Shown here in pieces: positions 8,772 through 20,633 of a stretch of DNA of 64,000 nucleotides. The notes below the pieces were generated by a model. The model had not been told where the DNA came from, did not search any database, and saw only the letters and a list, made by a program, of their open reading frames with translations. The DNA comes from Oscillospiraceae bacterium (GTDB lineage: Bacteria > Bacillota > Clostridia > Oscillospirales > Ruminococcaceae). The stretch's first letter is position 1, and each line of letters starts with the position of its first letter. The position numbers and the translations under genes are program-made. The DNA is taken from contig JAAVIC010000001.1 in NCBI GenBank assembly GCA_014799385.1, positions 129,009-193,008 on the forward strand, written 5' to 3'.

Positions 8772-8960
8772 ATTAAAACTTGGCTGATAACAAGGTGTTC
8801 CTTAGGGTTTGGAAGAATCCTTGCACGGGCGACCTTGAAAAAAGGATATAAAGCGCTTTTGTGACAGCACGGGATGTGCTGTCGATCATTAAATTTCAAA
8901 AAAGTATCCCGAAAAAGTACTTCGGCGGTATTGATGTGCTTGTGAACAATGCAGGTTGAG
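8772..8960 (+). pseudogene. Decayed short-chain dehydrogenase/reductase fragment
   Basis: Two frames together give an SDR N-terminal half. The frame from 8775 reads KTWLITRCSLGFGRILARA, a mutated TGxxxGxG cofactor motif, and stops at 8862. The frame from 8855 continues AFVTARD and then GGIDVLVNNAG, the NNAG motif, and stops at 8957. A frameshift, point changes and loss of everything after the NNAG make it non-functional. No start with a ribosome site remains. Confidence 0.75.
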
Positions 8961-9033
8961 ATGAGCGACGGGTTGCTGCCTTATGCGGGAAATAATTTCT
9001 CGGTTTCGATTAAGTTGCTGCTAATAGTATTAC

Positions 9034-9070
9034 GCGCCTTTCAAGGTTATCCTTGAGGGCGCATTTTTTA
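9034..9070 (+). terminator. Terminator-like hairpin
   Basis: Arms 9034-9046 and 9051-9062 pair (GCGCC/GGCGC plus TCAAGG/CCTTGA), with a TTAT loop and then six T's. It closes the region containing the SDR remnant. Confidence 0.7.
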
Positions 9071-9702
9071 TGCTCGAACTTTGCTGGTGAAAACACTAAG
9101 GGGGTGTTGTTAATTTTGCACAAAGTTGTTTGTGAGAAATGTAGAAATCGAAAAAATAGACCGTATTTTTGGCTTAAAAATTTCCTATAAGTAGAGGGAG
9201 TTGTTCAGAGTGGCAGAAATTGGAAGTGGTAGGAGGTGAGTGAATGGTGGTCAAGTAAAATTTTATAAAATCCGTTGCCTTAGACTAACCGCATTGAATT
9301 TCAGACACAAGTTTCCAAAGGGGTATGGCAACTCTGCACAACTGCGAAATCTCTTCTTGTGCAGTCCGCCGAAAAATCTCAAACAGGGTTTACAGAACCC
9401 ACCGATTTTGTAGGTACTTATGGAGAGAGAAAATTTTTAGCGTTTCCCAATCTCTGTTCAAACTGTTGGACTTGGACAAATCACCAAAGCAAAGACCTCT
9501 CAAAAAATTTCCTTGTGCAAATTTCACGAACTTGTCGAGCGAGGGTTTTAAAACGCACCTCGTTTTGACCGGAATATGTAGGGGGTATGCAGAGTTTCAA
9601 CTTTGTCGTGAGAATGTACAAGTCAAGCCCTCGGGTTATATGCAAGCTACCGATTTTTTGAATATCGATCCCAAACAGGCTGACGAAATCCGCGAAAAAT
9701 GT
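9071..9702. other. Non-coding flank left of the mobilizable elements
   Basis: No gene is supported. An open frame at 9325-9786 lacks a ribosome site and family resemblance. At 9183 lies a variant of the CCTATAAGTGAGGGAG motif that also marks the left ends at 9703 and 14034, so this could be the stub of an older, third element. Confidence 0.4.
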
Positions 9703-10378
9703 CCTATAAGTGAGGGAGCATTAAGCAAGCGAATTGTGTCATCTGAAAAAATGAACAGGTTGGTAAAATCGTCTAATAGCCTATAAATCTTGTAGGCTAT
9801 ATCGGCTTGCCGTTACGATGATTCAAGTAATCTTGCACAATAACAGTGGGTAGAAATTTTGCAGTCCTACAAAGTTCAAAAATTTTCTCGGAACAGACTT
9901 AAAAAATCGTTCAAAAATTTAGGTACTTATGGAGGGGGTGTTCCGAAAATCTAACTTCTACATTTTGCACAAGCCGACCACCCTCGGTTTAGTTATTTCA
10001 CCAAAGATAAAAAATTTTTGGCCTTCCCCTTGATTTTGCCTAATTTTTTATCCGTTTATATGAGGGATGGTGAAATCTTCTGTCCGCCGCCGCAGAAAAT
10101 TTTCGGAGGGGGCATACCGTTTTCTGGATAGCTCTTGAAAAAATTTTCGAGGGGGGTGCGCATACGCGCCGGGGAGTTGAAAAATTCGGAATACGCACTC
10201 TAATGGTTTTTGTCACCATAGCAAGCCATAGAAAAAAGTGCATACTATGCCACTTTTTTCCATTTGTCGGAATACCCCCTCCAAATCTTCCTTAGGGAAC
10301 CCAGCCCTAAGACTAATTACCCCCAAAGCAGTAGGCTTTGAAACCAAAAACCAAATCATCACAAGGAGGTAAAGAATT
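9703..10378. other. Left-end non-coding region of element A, probable oriT/leader
   Basis: About 675 bases without a supported gene, strongly similar to 14034-14663 in element B. It contains several G-rich pentamers, the hairpin at 10231-10260 and, just before mobC, paired segments CCTTAGGG/CCCTAAG and AAAGC/GCTTT. Conservation between the copies without coding potential suggests a transfer origin and/or a mobC leader. Confidence 0.5.
10231..10260. repeat. Perfect 10 bp inverted repeat, oriT candidate (element A)
   Basis: Arms GAAAAAAGTG (10231-10240) and CACTTTTTTC (10251-10260) enclose CATACTATGC. The same 30 bases recur unchanged at 14516-14545, about 120 bases before mobC in both copies. 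Placement next to mobilization genes suggests an oriT. It could instead be a terminator, since one arm ends in T's. Confidence 0.45.
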
Positions 10379-10717
10379 ATGAGAAAGTACAAGCAGGTCA
10401 AAGAGAAGAAGGTCGTCTATTCGCTCGAAGAATGGGCGGTCATTGAACACCGCGCCGCCAAACTCGCAATGAAAACCGGAACGTACATAAAACGCATATT
10501 GGTTGACGGTCAGATAAATTATTATAGCGTTGGAGATATAACGCCGGTGATGAACGCACTCAGAATTATCGGCAACAACATAAACCAGATTGCCAAGAAA
10601 GCAAACGAGACCCACAGTGCCGAAGCAAGCACCGTAGAAGAATTACGAAAGGAAGTTGATGCCTTATCCCGTACATTAAGTCAATTAGTATTCACAGCAC
10701 AGTCGAACGTAGCTTAA
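10379..10717 (+). CDS. mobC: MobC-like mobilization accessory protein (element A)
   Basis: A 112-residue basic DNA-binding accessory protein of the MobC family, which helps the relaxase melt oriT. The N-terminal half is a short ribbon-helix-helix-like region (YSLEEWAVIEHRAAKLAMKT). MNALRIIGNNINQIAKKANE is the family's conserved central signature (GNNINQIA). AAGGAGG at 10363-10369 gives a nine-base spacing. Its 3' end overlaps the relaxase reading frame by about 50 bases. It is 70-80% similar to the copy in element B. Confidence 0.9.
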   Translation: MRKYKQVKEKKVVYSLEEWAVIEHRAAKLAMKTGTYIKRILVDGQINYYSVGDITPVMNALRIIGNNINQIAKKANETHSAEASTVEELRKEVDALSRTLSQLVFTAQSNVA

Positions 10718-11784
10718 ATTACATACTTGATCCCGAAAAAACGGACGGTCTTATCCTTACCAACTCAATGAACTGCATTCCCGATCCAAAGTGTGCGTAC
10801 CTTGCTATGAAGTTGGTGTATGAACAATTTTCGGGAAACAAATTCGACGAGCCACCACCCAAGCAAGGAAAAGGAAAAGTGAAAGCAATTCACTATATTC
10901 AGTCATTCGACCCGAAAGATAAAATTTCACCTGAGCTTGCCCATAAGATTGGCAGAACCCTTGCTCGGAAAGCGTTCGGCGATAATTGTCAGGTTGTTAT
11001 TGCGACCCACATTGATAAAGGACACATACACAACCACATTATCATAAATACATACGGCATTGACGGCAAGAAATTCAATGCCAACAAGAAAACTCTTGAC
11101 GAGATAAAAGAAATTTCCGATAGGGTCTGCCTTGCTCTCGGTGTTCAGCCGTTCGATAAATCCAAAGCTAAACGAACGACCATCGCTTATAACGAGTGGC
11201 AGAATGAAAAGCGCGGAACTTCGTGGAAACAGAAAATCCGTGACGAGATTGATAGGCTTGTCGGCTGGGTAAAGAATGTTGATGAACTGCTTGCGGAGTT
11301 GGAACACCTCGGCTACACAGTCAAGCGTGGGAAATATATTTCGGTCAAAGCGCCCGACCAGCAGCGAACTGTGCGCCTAAAAACTTTGGGTGAGGACTAC
11401 ACGGTCGAGCAACTTGCTTCAAGAATTTTGTGGCGAGATGTTGGAGCAGGATTGAATAATCCTTGTGAGAAGTCGGCGCTCCGCGACAAGTATTTGGAAA
11501 CAATCAGCAATGTTCAAGAGGTCAACACTTCGCACCCTACTCTTGAACAACTTGGAACTCTGCTTACCGTCATCAACCGCGATAATCTCCGAACTATCGG
11601 AGAACTCGACGGTAAGATTGAGCAAATAAAATTTGAATTGGAGAAATCCAGAATGGAGGTCAACACTATGGAAACAAAGTGCAATTTATTGACGAGCCTT
11701 GCGGCACAAGCGGAAGAATTTTTTGCGCTTATTGACAAGCCCTCGCTCACAGCGGAGGAACAGCTTCGCACTAAAATGTATTAG
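10666..11784 (+). CDS. MobP-type relaxase, truncated by an in-frame TAG (element A)
   Basis: The relaxase frame is open from the TGA at 10657 and reads IPYIKSISIHSTVERSLNYILDPEKT from 10666, which matches family N-termini that start MPYIKS. The usual ATG is ATC here, and in element B as well. The first standard ATG (10768) would discard the likely catalytic Tyr in LNYILDPEKT. Residues about 115-135 hold the metal-binding histidines (GHIHNHIIINTYG). A TAG at 11782-11784 (CAG expected from context) cuts the protein before its coiled C-terminal part, which continues in frame. The relaxase domain itself is intact. Nicking activity is possible if initiation occurs. Confidence 0.8.
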   Translation: MPYIKSISIHSTVERSLNYILDPEKTDGLILTNSMNCIPDPKCAYLAMKLVYEQFSGNKFDEPPPKQGKGKVKAIHYIQSFDPKDKISPELAHKIGRTLARKAFGDNCQVVIATHIDKGHIHNHIIINTYGIDGKKFNANKKTLDEIKEISDRVCLALGVQPFDKSKAKRTTIAYNEWQNEKRGTSWKQKIRDEIDRLVGWVKNVDELLAELEHLGYTVKRGKYISVKAPDQQRTVRLKTLGEDYTVEQLASRILWRDVGAGLNNPCEKSALRDKYLETISNVQEVNTSHPTLEQLGTLLTVINRDNLRTIGELDGKIEQIKFELEKSRMEVNTMETKCNLLTSLAAQAEEFFALIDKPSLTAEEQLRTKMY

Positions 11785-12027
11785 GAAACCCTTGCCCAGA
11801 AAAATATTGTAAGCCGTTCGGACTTGGACTATCTTAAAGGGGTTATCGCTGAAACGGAGCAGAAAGCTGCACCCATAAAAGCACATTATAATAAGTGTGC
11901 TGCCCTTTTGAAAGAGTACTCCGATATCGCGACTACATACGAAGAAATTTCGCAAGGCGACTACATCTCAAAACTTATCGAACAGCAACGAAAAAAGGAC
12001 GTACCCCAAACACGTCAGCGAAGATAA
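11785..12027 (+). pseudogene. Relaxase C-terminal remainder after the TAG stop
   Basis: In the same frame as the relaxase, this reads ETLAQKNIVSRSDLDYLKGV and onward, through the conserved end DYISKLIEQQRKKDVP, and stops at 12025. It lacks its own ribosome site. Full-length relaxases of this group carry this segment as a C-terminal coiled coil, so a single nonsense change separated it. Confidence 0.8.
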
Positions 12028-12058
12028 AACAGTCGAGTAATCGACGGAAAGGAGAAAG

Positions 12059-12235
12059 ATGATCAGAAATGTACAATCAACGACCGCCGTAGCAACGGCA
12101 GCAAATCAGACGTCCGAGTATAAGATCGGAAACACCACCTACATCGTGGAGTTGCACTTCAACTTGGACTGCAAGGAAACCCTCGATGAAATAATTGAAC
12201 GGTTGGTACATAACGAATTGGAAAATGCGGCATAA
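12059..12235 (+). CDS. tnpW: TnpW-like transposon-encoded small protein
   Basis: A 58-residue protein with the recognisable core YKIGNTTYIVELHFNLDCKE, then TLDEIIERLVHNE, as in the TnpW proteins of Tn4451-like mobilizable transposons. Its function in those elements is unknown. AAAGGAG at 12048-12054 precedes the ATG closely. It lies between the relaxase and the serine recombinase. Element B keeps only its last dozen codons (about 18808-18832), which shows that a deletion took the rest. Confidence 0.85.
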   Translation: MIRNVQSTTAVATAANQTSEYKIGNTTYIVELHFNLDCKETLDEIIERLVHNELENAA

Positions 12236-12244
12236 AAATTTTCA

Positions 12245-14000
<1,756 letters not shown>

Positions 14001-14033
14001 CAAAAATTCGGAATACTTCTTTACCGCGCCCGC

Positions 14034-14663
14034 CCTATAAGTGAGGGAGTGCGTTGAAAGAGTGAATTATGTTATCCGAAAAAAGAACAGGTAGACAAGG
14101 ATGAATAATGACCTACAAATATTGTAGTATATGCTCGCTTTTCGTTTCGATAATTCGAGTAATCTTGCACAATAACAGCAGGTACAAATTTTGCAGTCCT
14201 ACAAAGTTCAAGAATTTTTTCGGCACAGACTAAAAAAATCGTTCAAAAATGTAGGTACTTATGGAGGGGGATCAGAAATCTAACTTTTACTTTTTGCACA
14301 AGCCGACCACCCTCGGTTTAGTAATTCCACCAAAGATAAAAAATTTTTGGTCTTCCCCCTTGATTTTGCCTAATTTTTTATCCGTTTATATGAGGGGGTT
14401 ACAGATCTGATGTTCGCCGCCGCAAAAAAATTTCGGAGGGGTGCGCATACACTCCAAGGAGTTGAAAAAATTAAAATACGCACCCCTATGGTATTTGTCA
14501 TCATAGCAAGCCATAGAAAAAAGTGCATACTATGCCACTTTTTTCCATTTTTCGGAATGACCCCTCCAAAAGTTTCTCAGGGAACCCAACCCTAAGACTA
14601 ATTACCCCAAAGCACTAGGCTTTGAAACAAAAAATCCCAATCATCATAAGGAGGTCAAGAATT
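14034..14663. other. Left-end non-coding region of element B
   Basis: Homologous to 9703-10378 over most of its length, without a supported gene. It ends in the mobC ribosome site AAGGAGG (14648-14654) and contains paired AGGG/CCCT leader segments like those in element A. Confidence 0.5.
14516..14545. repeat. Perfect 10 bp inverted repeat, oriT candidate (element B)
   Basis: Identical in arms and loop to 10231-10260 in element A, while flanking bases have diverged. Such conservation suggests selection on the hairpin. Confidence 0.45.
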
Positions 14664-15128
14664 ATGCGAAAGTACAAACAGGTCAAAGAGAAGAAAATCA
14701 TCTATTCGCTTGATGAATGGAAACTGATTGAGAAGCGCGCCGCTTCGGTTCTGATGAAAACGGGAACGTTCATTAGACGGATGTCACTTGACTGTCAGAT
14801 TACATTTTACAATATGAATGAAATCACCCAGATAATGAATGCTCTCAGAATCATCGGAGGAAATATCAACCAGATAGCCAAGAAAGCAAACGAAACCCAC
14901 AGTGCCTATGCCAACACAGTAGAAGAATTAAGAAAGAAAGTCGATGCCTTATCCCGTACATTAAGTCAATTAGTATTCACAACACAGTCGCCGAAGCGAG
15001 CAAGCTCGCACCTGCAGCTTAGCTTACATACTCGATCCCGAAAAGACGGACGATTTAATTCTCACCAACTCAATGAATTGTATTCCCGATCCGAAGTGCG
15101 CCTACCTTGCTATGAAGATGGTGTATGA
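14664..15128 (+). CDS. mobC: MobC-like protein with altered C-terminus (element B)
   Basis: Residues 1-110 match the MobC of element A, including the signature MNALRIIGGNINQIAKKANE. A hairpin-bearing insertion near 14991-15015 removed the normal stop, so the frame continues 42 residues through sequence that encodes the relaxase in another frame. The tail (SPKRASSHLQLSLHTRSRKD and onward) is therefore not a natural domain. The protein may still bind DNA through its intact N-terminal part. The start ATG at 14664 follows AAGGAGG by nine bases. Confidence 0.8.
   Translation: MRKYKQVKEKKIIYSLDEWKLIEKRAASVLMKTGTFIRRMSLDCQITFYNMNEITQIMNALRIIGGNINQIAKKANETHSAYANTVEELRKKVDALSRTLSQLVFTTQSPKRASSHLQLSLHTRSRKDGRFNSHQLNELYSRSEVRLPCYEDGV
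14996..15009. repeat. Small palindrome inserted in mobC/relaxase overlap
   Basis: GCGAGC-AA-GCTCGC lies inside a 25-base segment that replaces 5 bases of element A. It breaks the relaxase frame and the mobC stop. Confidence 0.6.
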
Positions 15129-15308
15129 GCAATTTTCGGGAAACAAATTCGACGAACCACCACCCAAGCAAGGTAAAGGAAAAGTGAAAGCGATACATTA
15201 TATTCAGTCGTTCGACCCGAAAGATAACATTTCACCGGAGCTTGCCCATAAGATCGGCAGAACTCTGGCTCGGAAAGCGTTCGGCGATAATTGTCAGGTC
15301 GTGATTGC

Positions 15309-15337
15309 AGCGTTTTCGGCGAAGCCGATAATGCGCT
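15309..15337. repeat. Imperfect palindrome inserted in relaxase B
   Basis: Twenty-nine bases (AGCG ... GGC-GAA-GCC ... CGCT) replace 4 bases of element A, just before the relaxase histidine codons. The centre and ends pair, with a mismatched middle. Confidence 0.6.
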
Positions 15338-15364
15338 CACATTGACAAAGGACACATACACAAC

Positions 15365-17847
15365 GTATGCCCAGATAGGGCAATAAGAAAAGCAGAGTAA
15401 GAACTGCACCGTAAGATAACGCGGGAAACGACCGTTCTTACCGAAAGGCGAAAGCCGAAACGGGAACAAAGTATGAACGGAAAGCGGTAAGTTATCCAAA
15501 GGCAATCGGATACAACTGAACCGCGACGGTAATCGGATACAAGGTATAGGCTGGGTTTGCCGAATGCAAGTTTCAAGCTTCTGTTATGTGCGGACTTGGG
15601 AAAGTGCCTGAAACCCATGGTATAAAAAAAGATAAGTTATGGTTGTGGACTTATCTGTTATCGCGGATTTATACAGCCTGTAGGAGAACCTATGGAAAAG
15701 AAACGAAAGCAATGCCGATAATCCGAATTCACCTGTTCTTATTGCTAACTGGGGATACCCTAAACAGGAGCGCCAACGAAAGGAGGACAGACAGGCTATG
15801 ACCTCTCGTGTCTGAAAATCTTGCATGGGTACGGAGCACTCGTAGTAGTCCGAGAGAGTTAACGGCTCTTACATGGCGAAGGGGTGCAGTTACTGCGTAA
15901 TAAAATTAAAAATTGATTAGGGAGGAATACCTCATTGAAACCAACAATGGAAATTTTATCAAACCTCGGCAAAAACTCATTAAACAACAAAAACAAAATA
16001 TTTGCAAGACTGTACAGATACCTGCTTCGCCCCGATATATATTTTGCGGCATACAAAAATCTTTACGCAAACAGGGGTGCAGGTACAAACGGAATAACCG
16101 AGGATACGGCTGACGGTTTCGGGGAAGAAAAGATAAAGAAGATTATCGATTCTCTTGCAAACGAAAGCTATCAGCCAATGCCTGTGCGGCGTACGTACAT
16201 TCAGAAGAAAAACAGCAATAAACAAAGGCCTCTTGGGATACCGACCTTTTCGGACAAGCTTGTACAAGAAGCTCTCAGAATGATATTAGAGGCTGTTCAC
16301 GAACCGATATTTCTGAATGTGTCTCACGGCTTCAGACCCAAACGCAGCTGTCATACCGCTTTGAAATTTATTAAAATGGAATTTAACGGTGCAAGATGGT
16401 TTGTAGAGGGTGACATAAAGGGCTGCTTTGATAATATCGACCATCAGCGGTTGGTTGGGTTGATAAGAAACAAAATCGAAGACGCCTGAATTATCAGGTT
16501 GATATACAAATTTCTGAAAGCAGGATACGTGGAGGACTTTAAGTATCATAAAACCTACAGCGGTACTCCGCAGGGCGAAATAATTTCACCGCTTCTTGCG
16601 AACATTTATTTGCATGAACTTGATAAATTTGTTATGAAGCTGAAAAAAGATTTTGACAAACCGAGCAAGGATACCATTACGCCCGAATACCGAGAAGCTC
16701 ACAATGAAATCAAAAGAATTTCCTACCGATTGAAAAAAATCAGCGGCGGGGAGCGCGAACGGCTTCTTGAAGAATACAGGGTTAAGCGAAAGCGGCTTAC
16801 GTCTATTCCCTGCACGGCACAGTCCGACAAAAGAATTAAATATGTGCGCTATGCGGACGATTTTCTGATTGCCGTAAAAGGCAGTAAAGAGGACTGCTTG
16901 GAGATTAAGAGAAAATTGGCTGAATTTATCAGCGGTACGCTTGGCATGGAACTTAGCGAAGAAAAAACTCTTGTAACCCACAGCAGCCAATGTGCGAGAT
17001 TTCTCGGTTACGACATACGTGTCAGAAGAAAAAGCGCAGTTAAACGCGGCGGAAACGGGCATGTTAAAAAGCGCACTATGAACGGAGGTGTTGAATTACT
17101 TGTGCCTTTTAACGATAAATTACATAATTTTATTTTCTCGAAAGGAATTGCAATTCAAGCTGACGGCGGGAAAATGTTTCCCGTTCACAGAAAATATCTG
17201 ATAGGTTCAACTGATTTGGAAATTGTCATGATATACAACTCCGAATTAAGGGGAATATGCAATTACTACAGTCTTGCAAGCAATTTCAATAAGCTTGATT
17301 ATTTCGCTTACCTTATGGAATACAGCTGTCTTAAAACATTAGCGTCGAAACACAAAAGCAGTATTTCCAAAATCAGAACCCAATATCGGGTCGGCAAGGA
17401 CTGGGGTATTCCGTATGAAACGAAAAAGGGCAGAAAAATCTGTCTGTTCGCAAAATACTCGGAATGCAAAAGGTCTTATGATTATTCCGACATGATGAGC
17501 AATGCGGCGATAGCTTACGGTTACGCCATAAATACTTTAGAAAACAGACTCAAAGCGCATATTTGTGAATTATGCGGAGCAACGGACGGTAAGTTTTACG
17601 AGGTTCACCATATCAACAAGCTGAAAAACTTAAAGGGCAAGAAAAAGTGGGAATTGGCTATGATCGCTAAAAAGCGTAAAACTCTGATTGTTTGCAGAAA
17701 GTGTCACAGGAGCGTTATTCACAAAAAAGAGTTTTTTGAACGAGCAGTAACAGAGCCGTATACCTTGAGAGGGGTACGTACGGTTCCCGGAGAGGTCTGC
17801 GCAGACCTGCCTCAGCAATGCGGCAAGGCGGCGCTTTCCTACTCCAC
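15365..17847 (+). mobile_element. Group II intron within the relaxase gene
   Basis: Comparing B with the uninterrupted gene in A places the exon junctions at 15364 and 17848. The intron starts GTATGCCC (near the GTGYG consensus) and ends CCTACTCCAC, with the typical final AC. A 34-base domain V lies at 17753-17786 (GAGCCGTATACC ... ACGTACGGTTC). The first 570 bases hold the structured 5' ribozyme domains, with no gene. It encodes an LtrA-type reverse transcriptase/maturase in domain IV. The 2,483-base length fits a full intron. The maturase has an internal stop, so mobility would need a helper. Confidence 0.9.
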
Positions 17848-17860
17848 CACATCATCATAA
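15935..17860 (+). pseudogene. ltrA: LtrA-type reverse transcriptase/maturase with internal TGA
   Basis: The frame starts at a TTG (15935) behind GGGAGGA and reads RT domains from about residue 30 (RGAGTNGITEDTADGF). It meets TGA at 16487-16489 between KIEDA and IIRLIYKFLKAGY, then continues in the same frame. The second part has GTPQGEIISPLLANIYLHEL, the catalytic YADD (VRYADDFLIA), the maturase X domain, and a C-terminal HNH endonuclease (CELCGATDG ... EVHHINKL ... CRKCH). The frame runs on through domain V and out of the intron to 17860, which means the natural stop has also been lost. Whether the TGA is ever read through is unknown. Confidence 0.88.
17753..17786 (+). ncRNA. Group II intron domain V
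   Basis: Exactly 34 bases: GAGCCGTATACC, a GAGA-type loop and GGTACGTACGGTTC form the catalytic hairpin. Domain VI and the 3' splice site follow. Confidence 0.88.
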
Positions 17861-17967
17861 ACACCTACGGAATTGACCGTCAGGAAATTTATGCTACCAA
17901 AGGAAGATTAAATGAAGAAATTTCCGATAGGGTATTATCTTGCGTTCAAGATTCAAACGTGCAATAA
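17848..17967 (+). pseudogene. Relaxase 3' exon remnant (element B)
   Basis: It resumes HIIINTYGIDRQEIYATKGR, matching element A directly after its GHIHN. It reaches EEISDRVLSCVQ and then stops at 17965. The remaining two thirds of the relaxase and most of tnpW are missing and replaced by the HNH gene region. Confidence 0.85.
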
Positions 17968-18053
17968 ATCAACACTTTTTTTGCATAGTCGGCATAGCAA
18001 AAGAATGTCACTAAAAAAATAATATCATCAACTTTTTTATCAACGAGTTAAAA

Positions 18054-18719
18054 TTATAAGAGATTTCCTTTCCCCCAATTACAACTACTACATAATGTTT
18101 GAAGATTGTCTAATATTGTTTCGCCACCTTTTGACCAAGGGATAATATGGTCTATATGTAACTCAACAGAAGGATCTTTTGCGGGCGAGGCTCCACAGAT
18201 GCAACACTTAAAGTTATCACGAGACATAACTTTGAAACGCAGTCTTAAATTTATCTCGCGTGGAGTATTATGTGATATATTATTATTTTCTATTTTGCTA
18301 TCTTCTTTCGGATAGTCATTTTCAACATCGTTAATATACTCTATAAAAGTTTTAAGTGCGGTAGTCCATTTTCCGTATTTTCTCAAATAGGCACCACTCG
18401 AAATTAACGATATATTTTTGTTATCCATATCTCTCCTCGACGGTTGCTTCCCCTTATATATCCATACTCTTTCAATGTTATTAAACAGTTCTTCTTCAGT
18501 GAATTGTCGGTTATTTATTTCTGCCCCTATAAGAGACAAAGCATTATTCCAACTGCCAAAGTGTCGTATAATGGTGGAACTATTATAGCTTCCCTTTTCA
18601 TCATATTCAGCCATTGAGAGTGATATACCACAGCCATTTTTAATAACCTCTTTCATATCTTTTAAAAGTTCATCATCAGGAACTTTTGTATTGGGATATT
18701 CAGAAAATTCAAATTTCAT
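18054..18719 (-). CDS. HNH endonuclease with homing-associated repeats
   Basis: The ATG at 18719 has AGGAG 11 bases upstream and gives 221 residues. An in-frame start at 18776 would include the promoter. The N-terminal half has two related units (SYNSSTIIRHFGSWNNALSL and ISLISSGAYLRKYGKWTTAL) typical of homing endonuclease associated repeats that contact DNA. Residues about 165-221 are an HNH nuclease: CCICGASPA, LHIDHIIPWSKGG and DNLQTLCSSCNWGKG, with two zinc-binding Cys pairs. It is opposite in direction to the element and more A+T-rich. Its region replaced the relaxase 3' half, which suggests separate acquisition. Confidence 0.88.
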   Translation of the reverse strand: MKFEFSEYPNTKVPDDELLKDMKEVIKNGCGISLSMAEYDEKGSYNSSTIIRHFGSWNNALSLIGAEINNRQFTEEELFNNIERVWIYKGKQPSRRDMDNKNISLISSGAYLRKYGKWTTALKTFIEYINDVENDYPKEDSKIENNNISHNTPREINLRLRFKVMSRDNFKCCICGASPAKDPSVELHIDHIIPWSKGGETILDNLQTLCSSCNWGKGNLL

Positions 18720-18738
18720 GATAAGTCGCACTCCTATA

Positions 18739-18766
18739 ATTATAACACATTTTTTATTTGTGTCAA
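18739..18766 (-). promoter_or_regulatory. Promoter of the HNH gene
   Basis: On the minus strand, TTGACA (18761-18766), 16 bases, TATAAT (18739-18744), about 20 bases before the chosen ATG. Confidence 0.75.
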
Positions 18767-18902
18767 CCCAAAACAATCCAACTATAATTAGAATGAATAG
18801 TTGGTATACAACTAATTGTAAAACGCGGCATAATTTTTTCAGCGGATCGTGTAATTTATTGCTTTAAGGTCTTAACAAACGCATAAAAGTAGGTTATAAT
18901 AA

Positions 18903-20554
<1,652 letters not shown>

Positions 20555-20564
<10 letters not shown>

Positions 20565-20583
20565 GGTTACTACGCAACCTTTT
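20555..20583 (+). terminator. Terminator at the end of recombinase B
   Basis: GGCTGCGTAG (20555-20564) pairs with CTACGCAACC (20570-20579), followed by T's. It is the same design as at 13972. Confidence 0.8.
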
Positions 20584-20633
20584 CAAAAACTCGGAATACT
20601 TCTTTACCGCACCCGCACTTTGGAGGGGATTTT

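Larger units (their letters stand above)
14951..15364 (+). pseudogene. Relaxase 5' part, frameshifted and split by an intron (element B)
   Basis: Starting at the same ATC-CCG-TAC-ATT-AAG position as element A, the frame is broken by a net 20-base insertion at 14991-15015, then continues LAYILDPEKTDDLILTNSMN from 15019. A second palindromic insertion (15309-15337, net about 25 bases) shifts it again just before the histidine motif, and the group II intron begins at 15365 between the codons for HIHN and HIIIN. Three independent lesions make the gene inactive even if the intron were spliced. Confidence 0.85.

Noticed and set aside
9325-9786. 153-codon open frame in the left flank of element A
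   Set aside because: No ribosome site, no family resemblance, and it crosses the conserved left end of the element.
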